Shown here: piece by piece, positions 6,885 to 14,207 of the stretch
Position numbering within the stretch: position 1 is the stretch's first letter
How the letters are laid out: every line of letters starts with the position of its first letter
Assembly: GCA_002482005.1 (NCBI GenBank)
Contig: DLFD01000016.1
Location: 1-28,394, forward strand
DNA from: Lachnospiraceae bacterium UBA7729
GTDB taxonomy: Bacteria; Bacillota; Clostridia; Lachnospirales; Lachnospiraceae
Length of the DNA stretch: 28,394 nucleotides
Direction: 5' to 3'
Notes under the pieces: generated by a model
The model's database searches: none
Seen by the model: only the letters and a program-made list of their open reading frames with translations
What the model was told of the DNA's origin: nothing
Made by a program: the position numbers and the translations under genes

Positions 6885-7979
6885 ATGGCGTTTCATCTTA
6901 GGAAGTATTATCCCCCTGACTTTTCCGGTGATATTTTCCAGAATGCTCCGGATGCTGCCTTGAGAGCAGTGCAGAAGGATGGGGTAGCTCCGGAAGGCTA
7001 CCATTCCATGAGCATCTTCCCGGAATATTTCAAGGTCAATGGGGAGTGGCTTCTGGCAGAAGAGAGCCGTATGGACTGCGTTCCGGTCTTTTCGGACGGC
7101 AGGATCCTGATCGTGGAACCCAGACGGCTGAAGAAGGGGGATCTTGTGGTCTGCGGCAGGACGGAAGACTGCAGGGAAGGCATCTATGTCTATCCGGATG
7201 GCTTCCGGGAGCAAGAAGGAGAGAAGGACCGGTTCCTTTTCCGCCAGGGGCGCAGCAGAGAGACTGCATTCTCCAAGGATTATGATGAGATCTATGATCT
7301 CCTCCGGTACGAGAAGGACCATGGTTATGTTGTGTGGGTCATGGGTCCGGCTTTCGCATTCGACAGCGATTCGCGGAAAGCATTTTCAGCCCTGATCAAA
7401 GGAGGCTACGTGGACGCGGTCCTCGCAGGCAATGCGCTTGCGACGCACGATCTGGAGGGGGCTTACCTTCATACCGCGCTCGGCCAGAATATCTACACAC
7501 AGGAAAATGTTCCGAACGGCCATTACAATCACCTTGATACGATCAACCGTGTCCGCTACTACGGCTCGATCCCGGCCTTCATCGAGCAGGAACATATCGA
7601 CAATGGCATCATCTACAGCTGCGAGAAATATCATGTCCCATATGTCCTGGCAGGATCGATCCGGGACGACGGGCCGCTCCCGCCGGTCATCGGCAATGTC
7701 TACGATGCCCAGGATGCGATGCGCAGCCATGTAAGGAAGGCGACGACCGTGATCTGCATGGCGACCATGCTTCATACGATCGCTACCGGAAACATGACTC
7801 CGTCCTACCGGGTCCTTCCGGACGGGACCGTGAGACAGGTTTACTTCTACTGCGTGGATATCGCGGAGTTCACCGTCAACAAGCTGGCTGATCGCGGAAG
7901 CCTTGCGGCGCATGGAATCGTCACGAACGTCCAGGACTTTATCGTCAACATCGCAAGAGGACTGGGGCTCAGTCTTTGA
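6885..7979 (+). CDS. TIGR00300 / LOR-SDH-domain protein, probable ornithine cyclodeaminase of the ArgZ/AgrE C-terminal type
   Basis: A 364-residue cytoplasmic protein. The first about 100 residues resemble the LOR/SDH conserved region (GYHSMSIFPEYFKVNGEWLL, DCVPVFSDGRILIVEPRRLKKGD). The rest matches the ArgZ/AgrE C-terminal fold, with GYVDAVLAGNALATHDLEGA, LDTINRVRYYGSIPAFIEQ and VPYVLAGSIRDDGPLP. In cyanobacteria this unit is the C-terminal half of AgrE/ArgZ; in methanogens a stand-alone form has been described as an NAD-dependent ornithine cyclodeaminase making proline and ammonia. Here it stands alone, without the N-terminal arginine dihydrolase domain. It is the fourth gene of an amino-acid importer operon, with the same 14-base ribosome site (6868-6881) as the first gene. 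Family firm; reaction inferred. Confidence 0.8.
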   Translation: MAFHLRKYYPPDFSGDIFQNAPDAALRAVQKDGVAPEGYHSMSIFPEYFKVNGEWLLAEESRMDCVPVFSDGRILIVEPRRLKKGDLVVCGRTEDCREGIYVYPDGFREQEGEKDRFLFRQGRSRETAFSKDYDEIYDLLRYEKDHGYVVWVMGPAFAFDSDSRKAFSALIKGGYVDAVLAGNALATHDLEGAYLHTALGQNIYTQENVPNGHYNHLDTINRVRYYGSIPAFIEQEHIDNGIIYSCEKYHVPYVLAGSIRDDGPLPPVIGNVYDAQDAMRSHVRKATTVICMATMLHTIATGNMTPSYRVLPDGTVRQVYFYCVDIAEFTVNKLADRGSLAAHGIVTNVQDFIVNIARGLGLSL

Positions 7980-8116
7980 GACGGGACAAGACAAGGGGTT
8001 TGAACATGCCGGGGGTCTCCCCGAAGGTCCGGTCGCTGAAGCCGTACTGGCCTTTCCTGTTTCGTGCAGGACCATCCTCCCTGTTTTCTGTCGCTGGCAG
8101 CGTTATATTTTGGTAC

Positions 8117-8157
8117 AGAAAAAGGCGCTATCCTCCCCGGGAAAGCGTCTTTTTTCT
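8117..8157 (+). terminator. Rho-independent terminator of the amino-acid operon
   Basis: AGAAAAAG-G-CGCT (8117-8129) pairs with AGCG-T-CTTTTTTCT (8144-8157) around a GC-rich loop, with the T run as part of the descending arm. The A run on the other side makes it usable in both directions. Confidence 0.8.
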
Positions 8158-8255
8158 GCTTTACCGCAGGAGAATGCGGAATGCAGCGGGCCCTTCTCTG
8201 TCTTGCCTGCCTGTCTGGAAGGCGGAAGACGGGGATACGCCCGGGAGGGATTCTC

Positions 8256-8264
8256 TGGTACAAT
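8256..8264 (+). promoter_or_regulatory. Possible extended -10 promoter for the esterase
   Basis: TGG followed by TACAAT (8259-8264) is a reasonable extended -10 element about 70 bases before the gene. No -35 box is recognisable at the proper distance. Weak call. Confidence 0.3.
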
Positions 8265-8335
8265 GCAAAGCAGAAGGCGTGTGCGGTAAGACCGGGCATG
8301 GATAGCAGAAAGCCTCAGCGGGAAGGATGACAGGG

Positions 8336-9697
8336 ATGGGAAGCTTAAAAAAAACAGGGAATATGGTCTGCCGGGACAGGAGAGGGAAGCTTCGGAGGAT
8401 CCTCCGGGTCCTGCTCTGGAGCGTCATCCTTGTCTCGGGTATTTTCTTTCTGTATCTTGCCGGATGCCGGATACGGATGCACGCAAAGGCTCCGGAAGAA
8501 CCGGCGCAAAGGAAAGTCCTTCAGACGATCCCGGTACAGTTGGCAGATGGAAGCATTCAGAGTCTTGACCTGACCATGGACCAGGTGCCGGAAGATTATG
8601 GCTGCGAGCCTTTTCATCATGGAAGGGTCGAGCGCTTCGGCTATATGACCAGTACTTACGGACTTTACGGCAGGGAAGAGAAAAAGATCCGGAAGTATGC
8701 GGAGGTTTATCTGCCTTACGGGTATGACAAGTCAAAGAGATATGACATCGTCTATCTGATGCATGGGGCAGGAGGATCTGCGGAACGCTTTCTGGGATCC
8801 CCTTTCCATCCCCTGAGATTCCGCTACATCGTCGACAACCTGACCTCGCTCGGAGAGATCCGGCCGACCATCTTTGTGGGGCTGACCTATTACCCGAAGC
8901 CGGGGACGAAGCGGGAGAAGGACTGGGACGCGGAGTACACGAAACAATATGGAAAGGAACTGGTCCATGATGTCCTTCCCCAGGTGGAATCCCGCTACAG
9001 CACATATGCAGAGTCCGCGGATGAAGCAGGGCTGAAAAAGTCCAGATGGCACCGGACATTTGCCGGATTCTCGATGGGAAGCGTGACGACCTATTACCGT
9101 CTGTGCGACAGCCTGGATTACTTTCATAACTTTCTGGCAATGAGCGGGTCCCTTTACTGGGGACCGGATGCAGCCGGGGCGGGCGTCATGTCGGACTTCG
9201 GCGCCAGATATATCATGGATGCGGTGAAAGAGCAGGGATATACGGCAGACGATTTCTTTCTGTATTCCTGCGTAGGATCGGAGGACTTTGCGCTGGATGT
9301 GGTGGAGGCGCAGATAAAAGACGAGAGGAAACATCCGGAATTCTTCCGGATCGCGGAAGAAGACTGGAACGGAGAGAAGTCTCCTGAAGAGACAGAAGTC
9401 CAGGGAGCAGAGCCGTCAGAGGATGAGACAGAAAAAGAGGACGGCGCAGACAGAGAAAACAGTGCAGACGGCGCAGACGGCGCAGACAGAGAAAACAGTG
9501 CGGCCAGCGCAGACAGAGAAAACAGTGCAGACAGTGCAGACAGTGCAGACAGAGAGGCCAGCGCAGACAGGGAAGGTTCTGTCAACACGGTCTTTCTGAT
9601 CGGGGACGGAGAACGGCATCACGGAAGCCATGGGACCGACCGCTATCTTTACAATGCATTGCCGGTCCTCTCGAAGCTGATGGCTTCCGCATCCTGA
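8336..9697 (+). CDS. Membrane-anchored CE1-like esterase (feruloyl/acetyl esterase type) with a low-complexity insertion
   Basis: A 453-residue alpha/beta hydrolase of the esterase D/CE1 group. An N-terminal basic stretch and hydrophobic segment (about 20-43) end in LAGC, so it is either a lipoprotein or a membrane-anchored extracellular enzyme. The catalytic serine is Ser246 in GFSMGS. YLMHGAGGSAERF (near 140-152) is the oxyanion strand. The acid is probably Asp317 in GSEDFA, and the histidine is His432 in SHGTDRYLYN. Between Asp and His, residues about 343-416 form an acidic, repetitive insert (DRENSAD units) without family counterpart; its DNA holds three identical 20-bp repeats. Such enzymes remove ferulic or acetyl groups from plant polysaccharides, but the substrate here is unknown. 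The ATG at 8327 abuts GGAAGG; the ATG at 8336 has proper spacing and is chosen. It stands alone. Confidence 0.8.
   Translation: MGSLKKTGNMVCRDRRGKLRRILRVLLWSVILVSGIFFLYLAGCRIRMHAKAPEEPAQRKVLQTIPVQLADGSIQSLDLTMDQVPEDYGCEPFHHGRVERFGYMTSTYGLYGREEKKIRKYAEVYLPYGYDKSKRYDIVYLMHGAGGSAERFLGSPFHPLRFRYIVDNLTSLGEIRPTIFVGLTYYPKPGTKREKDWDAEYTKQYGKELVHDVLPQVESRYSTYAESADEAGLKKSRWHRTFAGFSMGSVTTYYRLCDSLDYFHNFLAMSGSLYWGPDAAGAGVMSDFGARYIMDAVKEQGYTADDFFLYSCVGSEDFALDVVEAQIKDERKHPEFFRIAEEDWNGEKSPEETEVQGAEPSEDETEKEDGADRENSADGADGADRENSAASADRENSADSADSADREASADREGSVNTVFLIGDGERHHGSHGTDRYLYNALPVLSKLMASAS
9446..9560 (+). repeat. Coding minisatellite in the esterase gene
   Basis: Three identical 20-base copies begin at 9446, 9482 and 9509, with a diverged fourth around 9545. 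They encode Ala-Asp-Arg-Glu-Asn-Ser-Ala. Spacings of 36 and 27 are multiples of nine, so length changes keep the frame. Confidence 0.85.
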
Positions 9698-9724
9698 AGC
9701 GCGAAGCAGGGGCGCAGCTGTTTT

Positions 9725-9779
9725 ATACAAAAAGCCTGCCACTGGCAGCCTTTTTGCATCCTATGGGATACAAAAAGCC
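9725..9779 (+). repeat. 55-bp inverted repeat, left copy (bidirectional terminator)
   Basis: This segment is identical over 55 bases to the reverse complement of 17338-17392. It contains two A/T-flanked hairpins that share a T tract: AAAAAG...CTTTTT around CTGCCACTGGCAG, then TTTTTG...CAAAAA around ATCCTATGGGAT. It lies between the convergent esterase and lacI-type genes and would terminate both. The second copy holds the equivalent place at the other end of the maltodextrin cassette. Confidence 0.9.
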
Positions 9780-9812
9780 GCGGTTTTCCGGAAAAGGGAA
9801 AAACGCGGCTTT
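9774..9812 (-). terminator. Terminator of the LacI-type regulator gene
   Basis: AAAGCCGCG (9774-9782) pairs with CGCGGCTTT (9804-9812). Read on the minus strand it is followed by a run of five T (complement of 9772-9776), 13 bases after the regulator's stop codon. Confidence 0.75.
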
Positions 9813-9824
9813 CTGAGATGCGCA

Positions 9825-10898
9825 TCAGTCCGCCACTTGTGTATAAAGGGCGGGATTGACATAGAGGACACTGTCATGGCTCTCGACTCTCTTCGTCACA
9901 AGACGGGGGACGGCCGGAGCGGTGGATCTGCGGACGACCAGCTTCGGACGAAGCATGCTGCGGTTGAGGTTCACATCATCCAGCATCGCATGAAGCGTAT
10001 AAAAACAGGCTCTCCCGAGACCAATCAGGTCCTGATGGATCGTTGTGAGCGGAGGGTCGAACTTTGCTGCGAGCGGGATGTCATCATAACCGATGATGCT
10101 GACGTCTTCCGGCACCCGGAATCCGAGGCTTCTGCAGCACTTTGCCGCTCCGATGGCGAGCAGGTCATTGCCGCAGATGATCGCGGTCGCTCCGAGGTCC
10201 AGCATGCCCGGAACATGGTGATGCGCCGCATCTTCCACGAAATAGGCATAGATCGCAAGGTTCGGATCGATCGGGAGATGGTGCTTCTTCATAGAAGCGA
10301 GATAGCCTTTCATACGCTGGTCGGAGATATAGGAATGCGCAGAACCGTCAAGGAACGCGATCTTTTCATGACCGAGCTCTATCAGGTGGGAGACCGCCAT
10401 CTCCATAGCTTCCGAGGAATCCGTCCCGACGGAACCTACCATGGGATTCACCGGGATGAAGTTGTCGAGAAGGACGGTCGGATACTGGACCGTATCCATC
10501 TGGCCCATCCAGGGATCCTCAAGAGCCATTCCGAGCATGCATGCGGCAGAATAATGCTTTTCTACCATATATAACGGAAGGGGATGGTCTTTCTGGAATT
10601 CAGGAGTGATAGGGACAAGGTCGATATCCCAGGAACCCTTGAAGGCCGCCTGGCGGAAGCCGAGCACGATATTGTAGCCAAACTGGTCCGGTTTCTCATA
10701 TTCCATATTCTCGATGAAGACCGCAAGAGTTCGGGTTTCGGTCTTCTTTGAGCGCTTTGATTCGTAACCCATCTCGACGGCTTTTTCCAGGATCGCGGTC
10801 CTCAGCTGCTCAGAGATATCACTTCCTCCGTTCAGCCCTTTTGAAACCGTACTGGCTGCAACGCCCAGCTCACTGGCTATATCTTTTATGGTAACCAT
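9825..10898 (-). CDS. LacI family transcriptional repressor of the maltodextrin cassette
   Basis: A 357-residue LacI/GalR regulator. The helix-turn-helix is at the N terminus (MVTIKDIASELGVAASTVSK). A hinge follows, then a periplasmic-binding-protein-like effector domain with VGTDSSEAMEMAVSHLIELG, HEKIAFLDG, ATAIICGNDLLAIGAA and VSIIGYDDIPLAAKFDPPLT. Longer in-frame starts exist upstream, but the ATG at 10898 gives the canonical LacI start, preceded by AAAAGAGGA. It diverges from the sugar-binding-protein gene. TTTCGAAA palindromes lie in both promoters, so it probably represses the transporter genes and itself, released by a malto-oligosaccharide. The effector is inferred from the neighbours. 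The C-terminal 30 residues (after SMLRPKLVVRRSTAP) extend slightly beyond the usual family end. Confidence 0.9.
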   Translation of the reverse strand: MVTIKDIASELGVAASTVSKGLNGGSDISEQLRTAILEKAVEMGYESKRSKKTETRTLAVFIENMEYEKPDQFGYNIVLGFRQAAFKGSWDIDLVPITPEFQKDHPLPLYMVEKHYSAACMLGMALEDPWMGQMDTVQYPTVLLDNFIPVNPMVGSVGTDSSEAMEMAVSHLIELGHEKIAFLDGSAHSYISDQRMKGYLASMKKHHLPIDPNLAIYAYFVEDAAHHHVPGMLDLGATAIICGNDLLAIGAAKCCRSLGFRVPEDVSIIGYDDIPLAAKFDPPLTTIHQDLIGLGRACFYTLHAMLDDVNLNRSMLRPKLVVRRSTAPAVPRLVTKRVESHDSVLYVNPALYTQVAD

Positions 10899-11011
10899 GG
10901 ATAACGGTGTCCTCTTTTCTGATAGATTCATGCTGCTGTTTTCGTATTCCGACACCTTAAGCACAATCAGATCAAGATGCAGCATATAACATGGCATATA
11001 GTGGCTGGACA

Positions 11012-11044
11012 AGTGCATATATGTCATCAGTGCATATATGTCAT
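11012..11044. repeat. Tandem 16-bp direct repeat in the regulator's leader
   Basis: AGTGCATATATGTCAT occurs at 11012-11027 and again at 11029-11044, a 17-base period. GCATATA recurs near 10994. It lies about 40 bases downstream of the predicted start point of the LacI-type gene, inside its long untranslated leader. It may be an operator for another protein or an RNA element. Confidence 0.6.
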
Positions 11045-11085
11045 AATGATGTGTTTGAATATCGGCCTGACTTTTATACAGAAAC

Positions 11086-11114
11086 AGTATAGACGAATGA
11101 AGTTTCGAAAACAA
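11086..11114 (-). promoter_or_regulatory. Promoter of the LacI-type regulator gene
   Basis: On the minus strand TTGTTT (11109-11114), a 17-base spacer and TATACT (11086-11091) form a good sigma-A promoter. The palindrome TTTCGAAA (11103-11110) overlaps the -35 box and spacer, which suggests autoregulation. The leader to the start codon is about 180 nt. Confidence 0.65.
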
Positions 11115-11137
11115 GTCTATCGAACGGTTTCGAAAAC
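11102..11137. promoter_or_regulatory. Two LacI-type operators
   Basis: GTTTCGAAAAC occurs at 11102-11112 and 11127-11137, exactly 25 bases apart. Both centre on TTTCGAAA, the CG-centred palindrome typical of LacI family sites. A third TTTCGAAA is at 11221-11228. Spacing between the outer sites would allow looping across both promoters. Confidence 0.7.
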
Positions 11138-11213
11138 ATTCGTGAATAGTGCACAAAAAGAGGACTCTGAGTGGTGCAAAGTGCCGAAACAAGAGGAAAT
11201 ACGGAAAACCACA

Positions 11214-11242
11214 TTGACATTTTCGAAAAAAGAGAATAATCT
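11214..11242 (+). promoter_or_regulatory. Promoter of the maltodextrin operon with operator in the spacer
   Basis: TTGACA (11214-11219), a 17-base spacer and TAATCT (11237-11242) fit sigma-A well. TTTCGAAA (11221-11228) sits inside the spacer, where bound repressor would block RNA polymerase. The inverted arms CGAAC (11251-11255) and GTTCG (11274-11278) follow in the leader. Confidence 0.7.
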
Positions 11243-11300
11243 GTAGCCATCGAACGAAACTTCACGAATAATTGTTCGACAACATATCGGGAGGATAACC

Positions 11301-12632
11301 ATGAAGAAGAAAGTTGTTTCCGTGTTACTCACAGCTGCCATGATGGCAGGCTGCACCACAGCCGCATTTGCAGGCGAGACCGAAGCTTCCACCGAAGCTG
11401 CTGAATCTTTTGCAATCCCATCTTCCGCAGATTTCGAGGATGGCTATGATGAGAGCTTTGACTATGGTTCAGGCGAGATCAAGATCTGGGTCGCTGAGAA
11501 CGTTGTCGACTTTACAAAGCAGGTTGCGGAAGAGTACATCGCAAGCCACAGCGCACTGTCCGGATACACCGTAACGGTTGAGCCGGTCGGCGAGGGTGAT
11601 GCAGCTACCAACATGATCACCGACGTCGAGGCAGGCGCTGATATCTACGGATTCGCTCAGGACCAGCTGGCAAGACTTGTCGCAGCAGGCGCGCTTGAGG
11701 AGGTTGCTCCGGAGAACGTTGATGCGATCAAGGCAGCGAACGATGAGGGCTCTGTTGCGGCAGCTACCGTAGGCGATACCCTCTATGCTTATCCGGAGAC
11801 ATCCGATAACGGATACTTCCTTTACTATGATAAGAGCGTTGTCACCGATCCGACCAGCCTCGACAAGATTCTTGAGGACTGCGAGGCTGCAGGAAAGAGC
11901 TTCTACATGGAGATCAACTCCGGATGGTATCAGCCGGCATTCTTCTTCGGCGCAGGATGCACCCTGAAGTATGATACCGACACCGACGGAAACTTCACCA
12001 CCTGCACCGCTGATTACGCGAATGAGAACGGTCTTGCAGCTATGAAGGCTCTGATTAAGCTTCATCAGTCCAAGGCTTTCCAGAACGGATCTTCCGCTTC
12101 TGACGCTACCAACTATGCAGCGATCGTTGACGGTACCTGGGATGCAGCTACCGTTCAGGAAGCATTCGGCGACAACTATGCATGCGCTAAGCTCCCGACC
12201 TTCACCACAGATGACGGCAAGGCAGTTCAGCTTGGCGGATTCTCAGGCTATAAGCTGATGGGCGAGAAGCCGCAGGAAGATGACGCGAAGCTTGCAGCAT
12301 GCGACCTTCTGATCAACTACCTGACCTCTGAGCCGGTACAGCTGGCACGCTACAATGCAGTTCAGTGGGGACCGTCCAACAAGAACGCACAGGCTGACGA
12401 CGCAGTCAAGTCCAACGTGGCTCTTGCAGCTCTGAACGAGCAGATGGCATTCGATATCCCGCAGGGACAGTATCCGGGCGACTACTGGACTCTGGCTACC
12501 GGCCTTGGCGATTCCATCATCGGCGGCGACTATGACAGCGCAAGCGATGACGATCTGATGGCTGCTCTGACCGACTTCCAGACCACCTGCCAGGGATATG
12601 CGGCAGGCGTAGCTGAGACCGAGGCTGAGTGA
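11301..12632 (+). CDS. Carbohydrate ABC transporter substrate-binding protein (family 1, maltodextrin type)
   Basis: A 443-residue family-1 extracellular sugar-binding protein. The MalE-like pattern includes EIKIWVAENVVDFTKQVAEE after the signal, DIYGFAQDQLARLVAAGALE near residue 113, and a C-terminal region with YPGDYWTLATGLGDSII. The signal peptide has a possible lipobox MAGC (Cys18) but also a signal-peptidase-I-like AFAG, so its anchoring is uncertain. Acidic Thr/Glu/Ala stretches occur just after the signal (GETEASTEAAES) and at the very end (ETEAE). Codon choice is strongly biased to GCA, GGC, AAC and GAG compared with neighbours, fitting high expression. GGGAGGATAACC precedes the ATG. 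Maltodextrin specificity is inferred from MalF, MalG and the amylase downstream. Confidence 0.9.
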   Translation: MKKKVVSVLLTAAMMAGCTTAAFAGETEASTEAAESFAIPSSADFEDGYDESFDYGSGEIKIWVAENVVDFTKQVAEEYIASHSALSGYTVTVEPVGEGDAATNMITDVEAGADIYGFAQDQLARLVAAGALEEVAPENVDAIKAANDEGSVAAATVGDTLYAYPETSDNGYFLYYDKSVVTDPTSLDKILEDCEAAGKSFYMEINSGWYQPAFFFGAGCTLKYDTDTDGNFTTCTADYANENGLAAMKALIKLHQSKAFQNGSSASDATNYAAIVDGTWDAATVQEAFGDNYACAKLPTFTTDDGKAVQLGGFSGYKLMGEKPQEDDAKLAACDLLINYLTSEPVQLARYNAVQWGPSNKNAQADDAVKSNVALAALNEQMAFDIPQGQYPGDYWTLATGLGDSIIGGDYDSASDDDLMAALTDFQTTCQGYAAGVAETEAE

Positions 12633-12684
12633 TCCGGGTAAAGCAACCGACTTATCAGCCGGTCCGGAAGAGGCCGGTGGAAAA

Positions 12685-12735
12685 CTGATATAGTATCAGA
12701 TGGAAATGAGGCAGGCGGCAGATGCCACCTGCCTC
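12685..12735 (+). other. Intra-operon hairpins between binding protein and permease genes
   Basis: CTGATA-TAG-TATCAG (12685-12699) and the strong GAGGCAGG/CCTGCCTC stem with inner GGC/GCC (12708-12735) lie in the 189-base gap. Only TTCC follows, so termination should be partial. This fits transcript stabilisation and lower permease expression. Confidence 0.55.
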
Positions 12736-12821
12736 TTCCGGGCTTCAGGCTTAACTCAGGAACTTCCCGGGGTAAGCCCGGAGTCCGGAGAAGAGGAAAG
12801 TTTAAGGGAAGGAAAGTAGGT

Positions 12822-14207
12822 ATGAGCGCTGCAGCAAAAAAGAAGAATCCGGGATTCTTCAGGGCTGTGGGAAAGGATATTGCCGAGATCGGGACCACCT
12901 TTGCCCATGGTGACTGGAGGACCAGACTGTCCTACATCATTCTGGGATTCGGCCAGCTTCTCCGCGGTCAGATCGCGAAGGGAATCGCATATCTCGCAAC
13001 TGAAGTATTGTTTATCTGGTACATGCTCCAGGTGGGAAACCGCTATCTTGCCAAGTTTTCCACTCTGGGAACCGTAGAGACCACGAAAGTACACCGTAAG
13101 ACCGTCTATGGAGACAACAGCTTCCTGATCCTGCTGTACTCGCTGCTGACGATCTGCATCATCGTCTTTTTCATCTTCCTCTGGAGGCTTAACGTCCGTG
13201 AGAACCTGAAAGAAGAGCTGATCCTGAAGTCGGGCAAACAGCTTCCTTCCAACAAGAAGGTCCTGGCTTCCCTGCTTGACGGCAACTTCGACAAGACCCT
13301 GCTGACCCTCCCCATGATCGGGATCTTCCTGTTCACGGTCCTTCCGATCATCTTCATGGTCTGCATCGCTTTCACCAACTACGACAAGACGCATCAGTCG
13401 CCGACTCACCTCTTTACCTGGGTTGGATTTGATAACTTCAGGGAACTGTTCGCGACCGGAGGAAGCGGACTTGGCTCCACCTTCGGGACTGTCCTTTTCT
13501 GGACCATCCTCTGGGCGCTGGCTGCGACTTTCATCGATTACTTCCTCGGACTTGGTGTTGCCATGCTGATCAACAAGAAGGGCGTCAGGTTCAAGAAACT
13601 CTGGAGGACCATCCTGGTCATTACCATCGCGGTCCCTCAGATCGTCTCCCTGCTTTACATCTCGAAGCTGTTTGCGAGCGACGGCATCATCAACCAGACG
13701 CTGCTCAAGTGGGGATGGATCTCCAAGGCGATTTCGTTCTGGACGGATCCGGTCCTCGCAAAGGTCATGATCATCCTCATCAACATCTGGGTCGGCATCC
13801 CTTATATGATGCTGATCGCAACCGGACTTCTGATGAACATTCCGCCTGATCTTTATGAGTCCGCATCGCTTGACGGCGCTAACCACAGGCAGATGTTCCG
13901 CTACATCACGCTTCCTTACATCATGTTCGTCACAGGACCGTTCCTGCTGACCCAGTTTACCGGAAACCTGAACAACTTCAACGTCATCTTCCTGCTGACC
14001 CAGGGCGGACCGCTTTCCACAAAGCTGAAGGGCAACGCGGGTTATACGGACCTGCTGATCACCTGGCTCTACAAGATGACAGTCAATGACACGAACTACC
14101 GTATGGCGGCAGTCATCGGAATCATGGTATTCATCGTGACGGCAGTGATCTCTCTGGTCGTCTACAACATGCTTCCGTCAGTCAAGGATGAGGAGGCCTT
14201 CCAGTAA
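12822..14207 (+). CDS. malF: Maltodextrin ABC transporter permease MalF
   Basis: A 461-residue inner-membrane permease. The core BPD_transp_1 region (about 215-455) holds the EAA loop YESASLDGANHRQMFRYITL (345-364), which docks to the ATPase. Before it lies an N-terminal extension with hydrophobic segments near 35-70 and 100-121 and a basic cytoplasmic stretch, typical of Firmicutes MalF proteins rather than the shorter sugar permeases. The segment LPMIGIFLFTVLPIIFMVCIA (163-183) starts the conserved channel. It pairs with MalG to form the pore. The start at 12822 is preceded by GGAAGGAAAG. The stop codon overlaps the MalG start (TAATG), so translation is coupled. Maltose specificity follows from resemblance and context, not from residues I can point to. 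Confidence 0.88.
   Translation: MSAAAKKKNPGFFRAVGKDIAEIGTTFAHGDWRTRLSYIILGFGQLLRGQIAKGIAYLATEVLFIWYMLQVGNRYLAKFSTLGTVETTKVHRKTVYGDNSFLILLYSLLTICIIVFFIFLWRLNVRENLKEELILKSGKQLPSNKKVLASLLDGNFDKTLLTLPMIGIFLFTVLPIIFMVCIAFTNYDKTHQSPTHLFTWVGFDNFRELFATGGSGLGSTFGTVLFWTILWALAATFIDYFLGLGVAMLINKKGVRFKKLWRTILVITIAVPQIVSLLYISKLFASDGIINQTLLKWGWISKAISFWTDPVLAKVMIILINIWVGIPYMMLIATGLLMNIPPDLYESASLDGANHRQMFRYITLPYIMFVTGPFLLTQFTGNLNNFNVIFLLTQGGPLSTKLKGNAGYTDLLITWLYKMTVNDTNYRMAAVIGIMVFIVTAVISLVVYNMLPSVKDEEAFQ

Larger units (their letters stand above)
7980..8335. other. Intergenic region between the amino-acid operon and the esterase
   Basis: No gene was supported. It contains the operon terminator at 8117-8157 and a possible extended -10 for the esterase at 8256-8264. 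The open frames across it lack ribosome sites and family features. Confidence 0.5.

Noticed and set aside
9446..9560. CRISPR-like repeats
   Set aside because: The repeats are 20 bases with 7-16-base gaps, stay in frame inside an enzyme gene, and no cas genes are near.
12756..13886. Open frame antisense to malF
   Set aside because: Composition is the charged pattern produced by reading a membrane-protein gene backwards; no start signal or domain.
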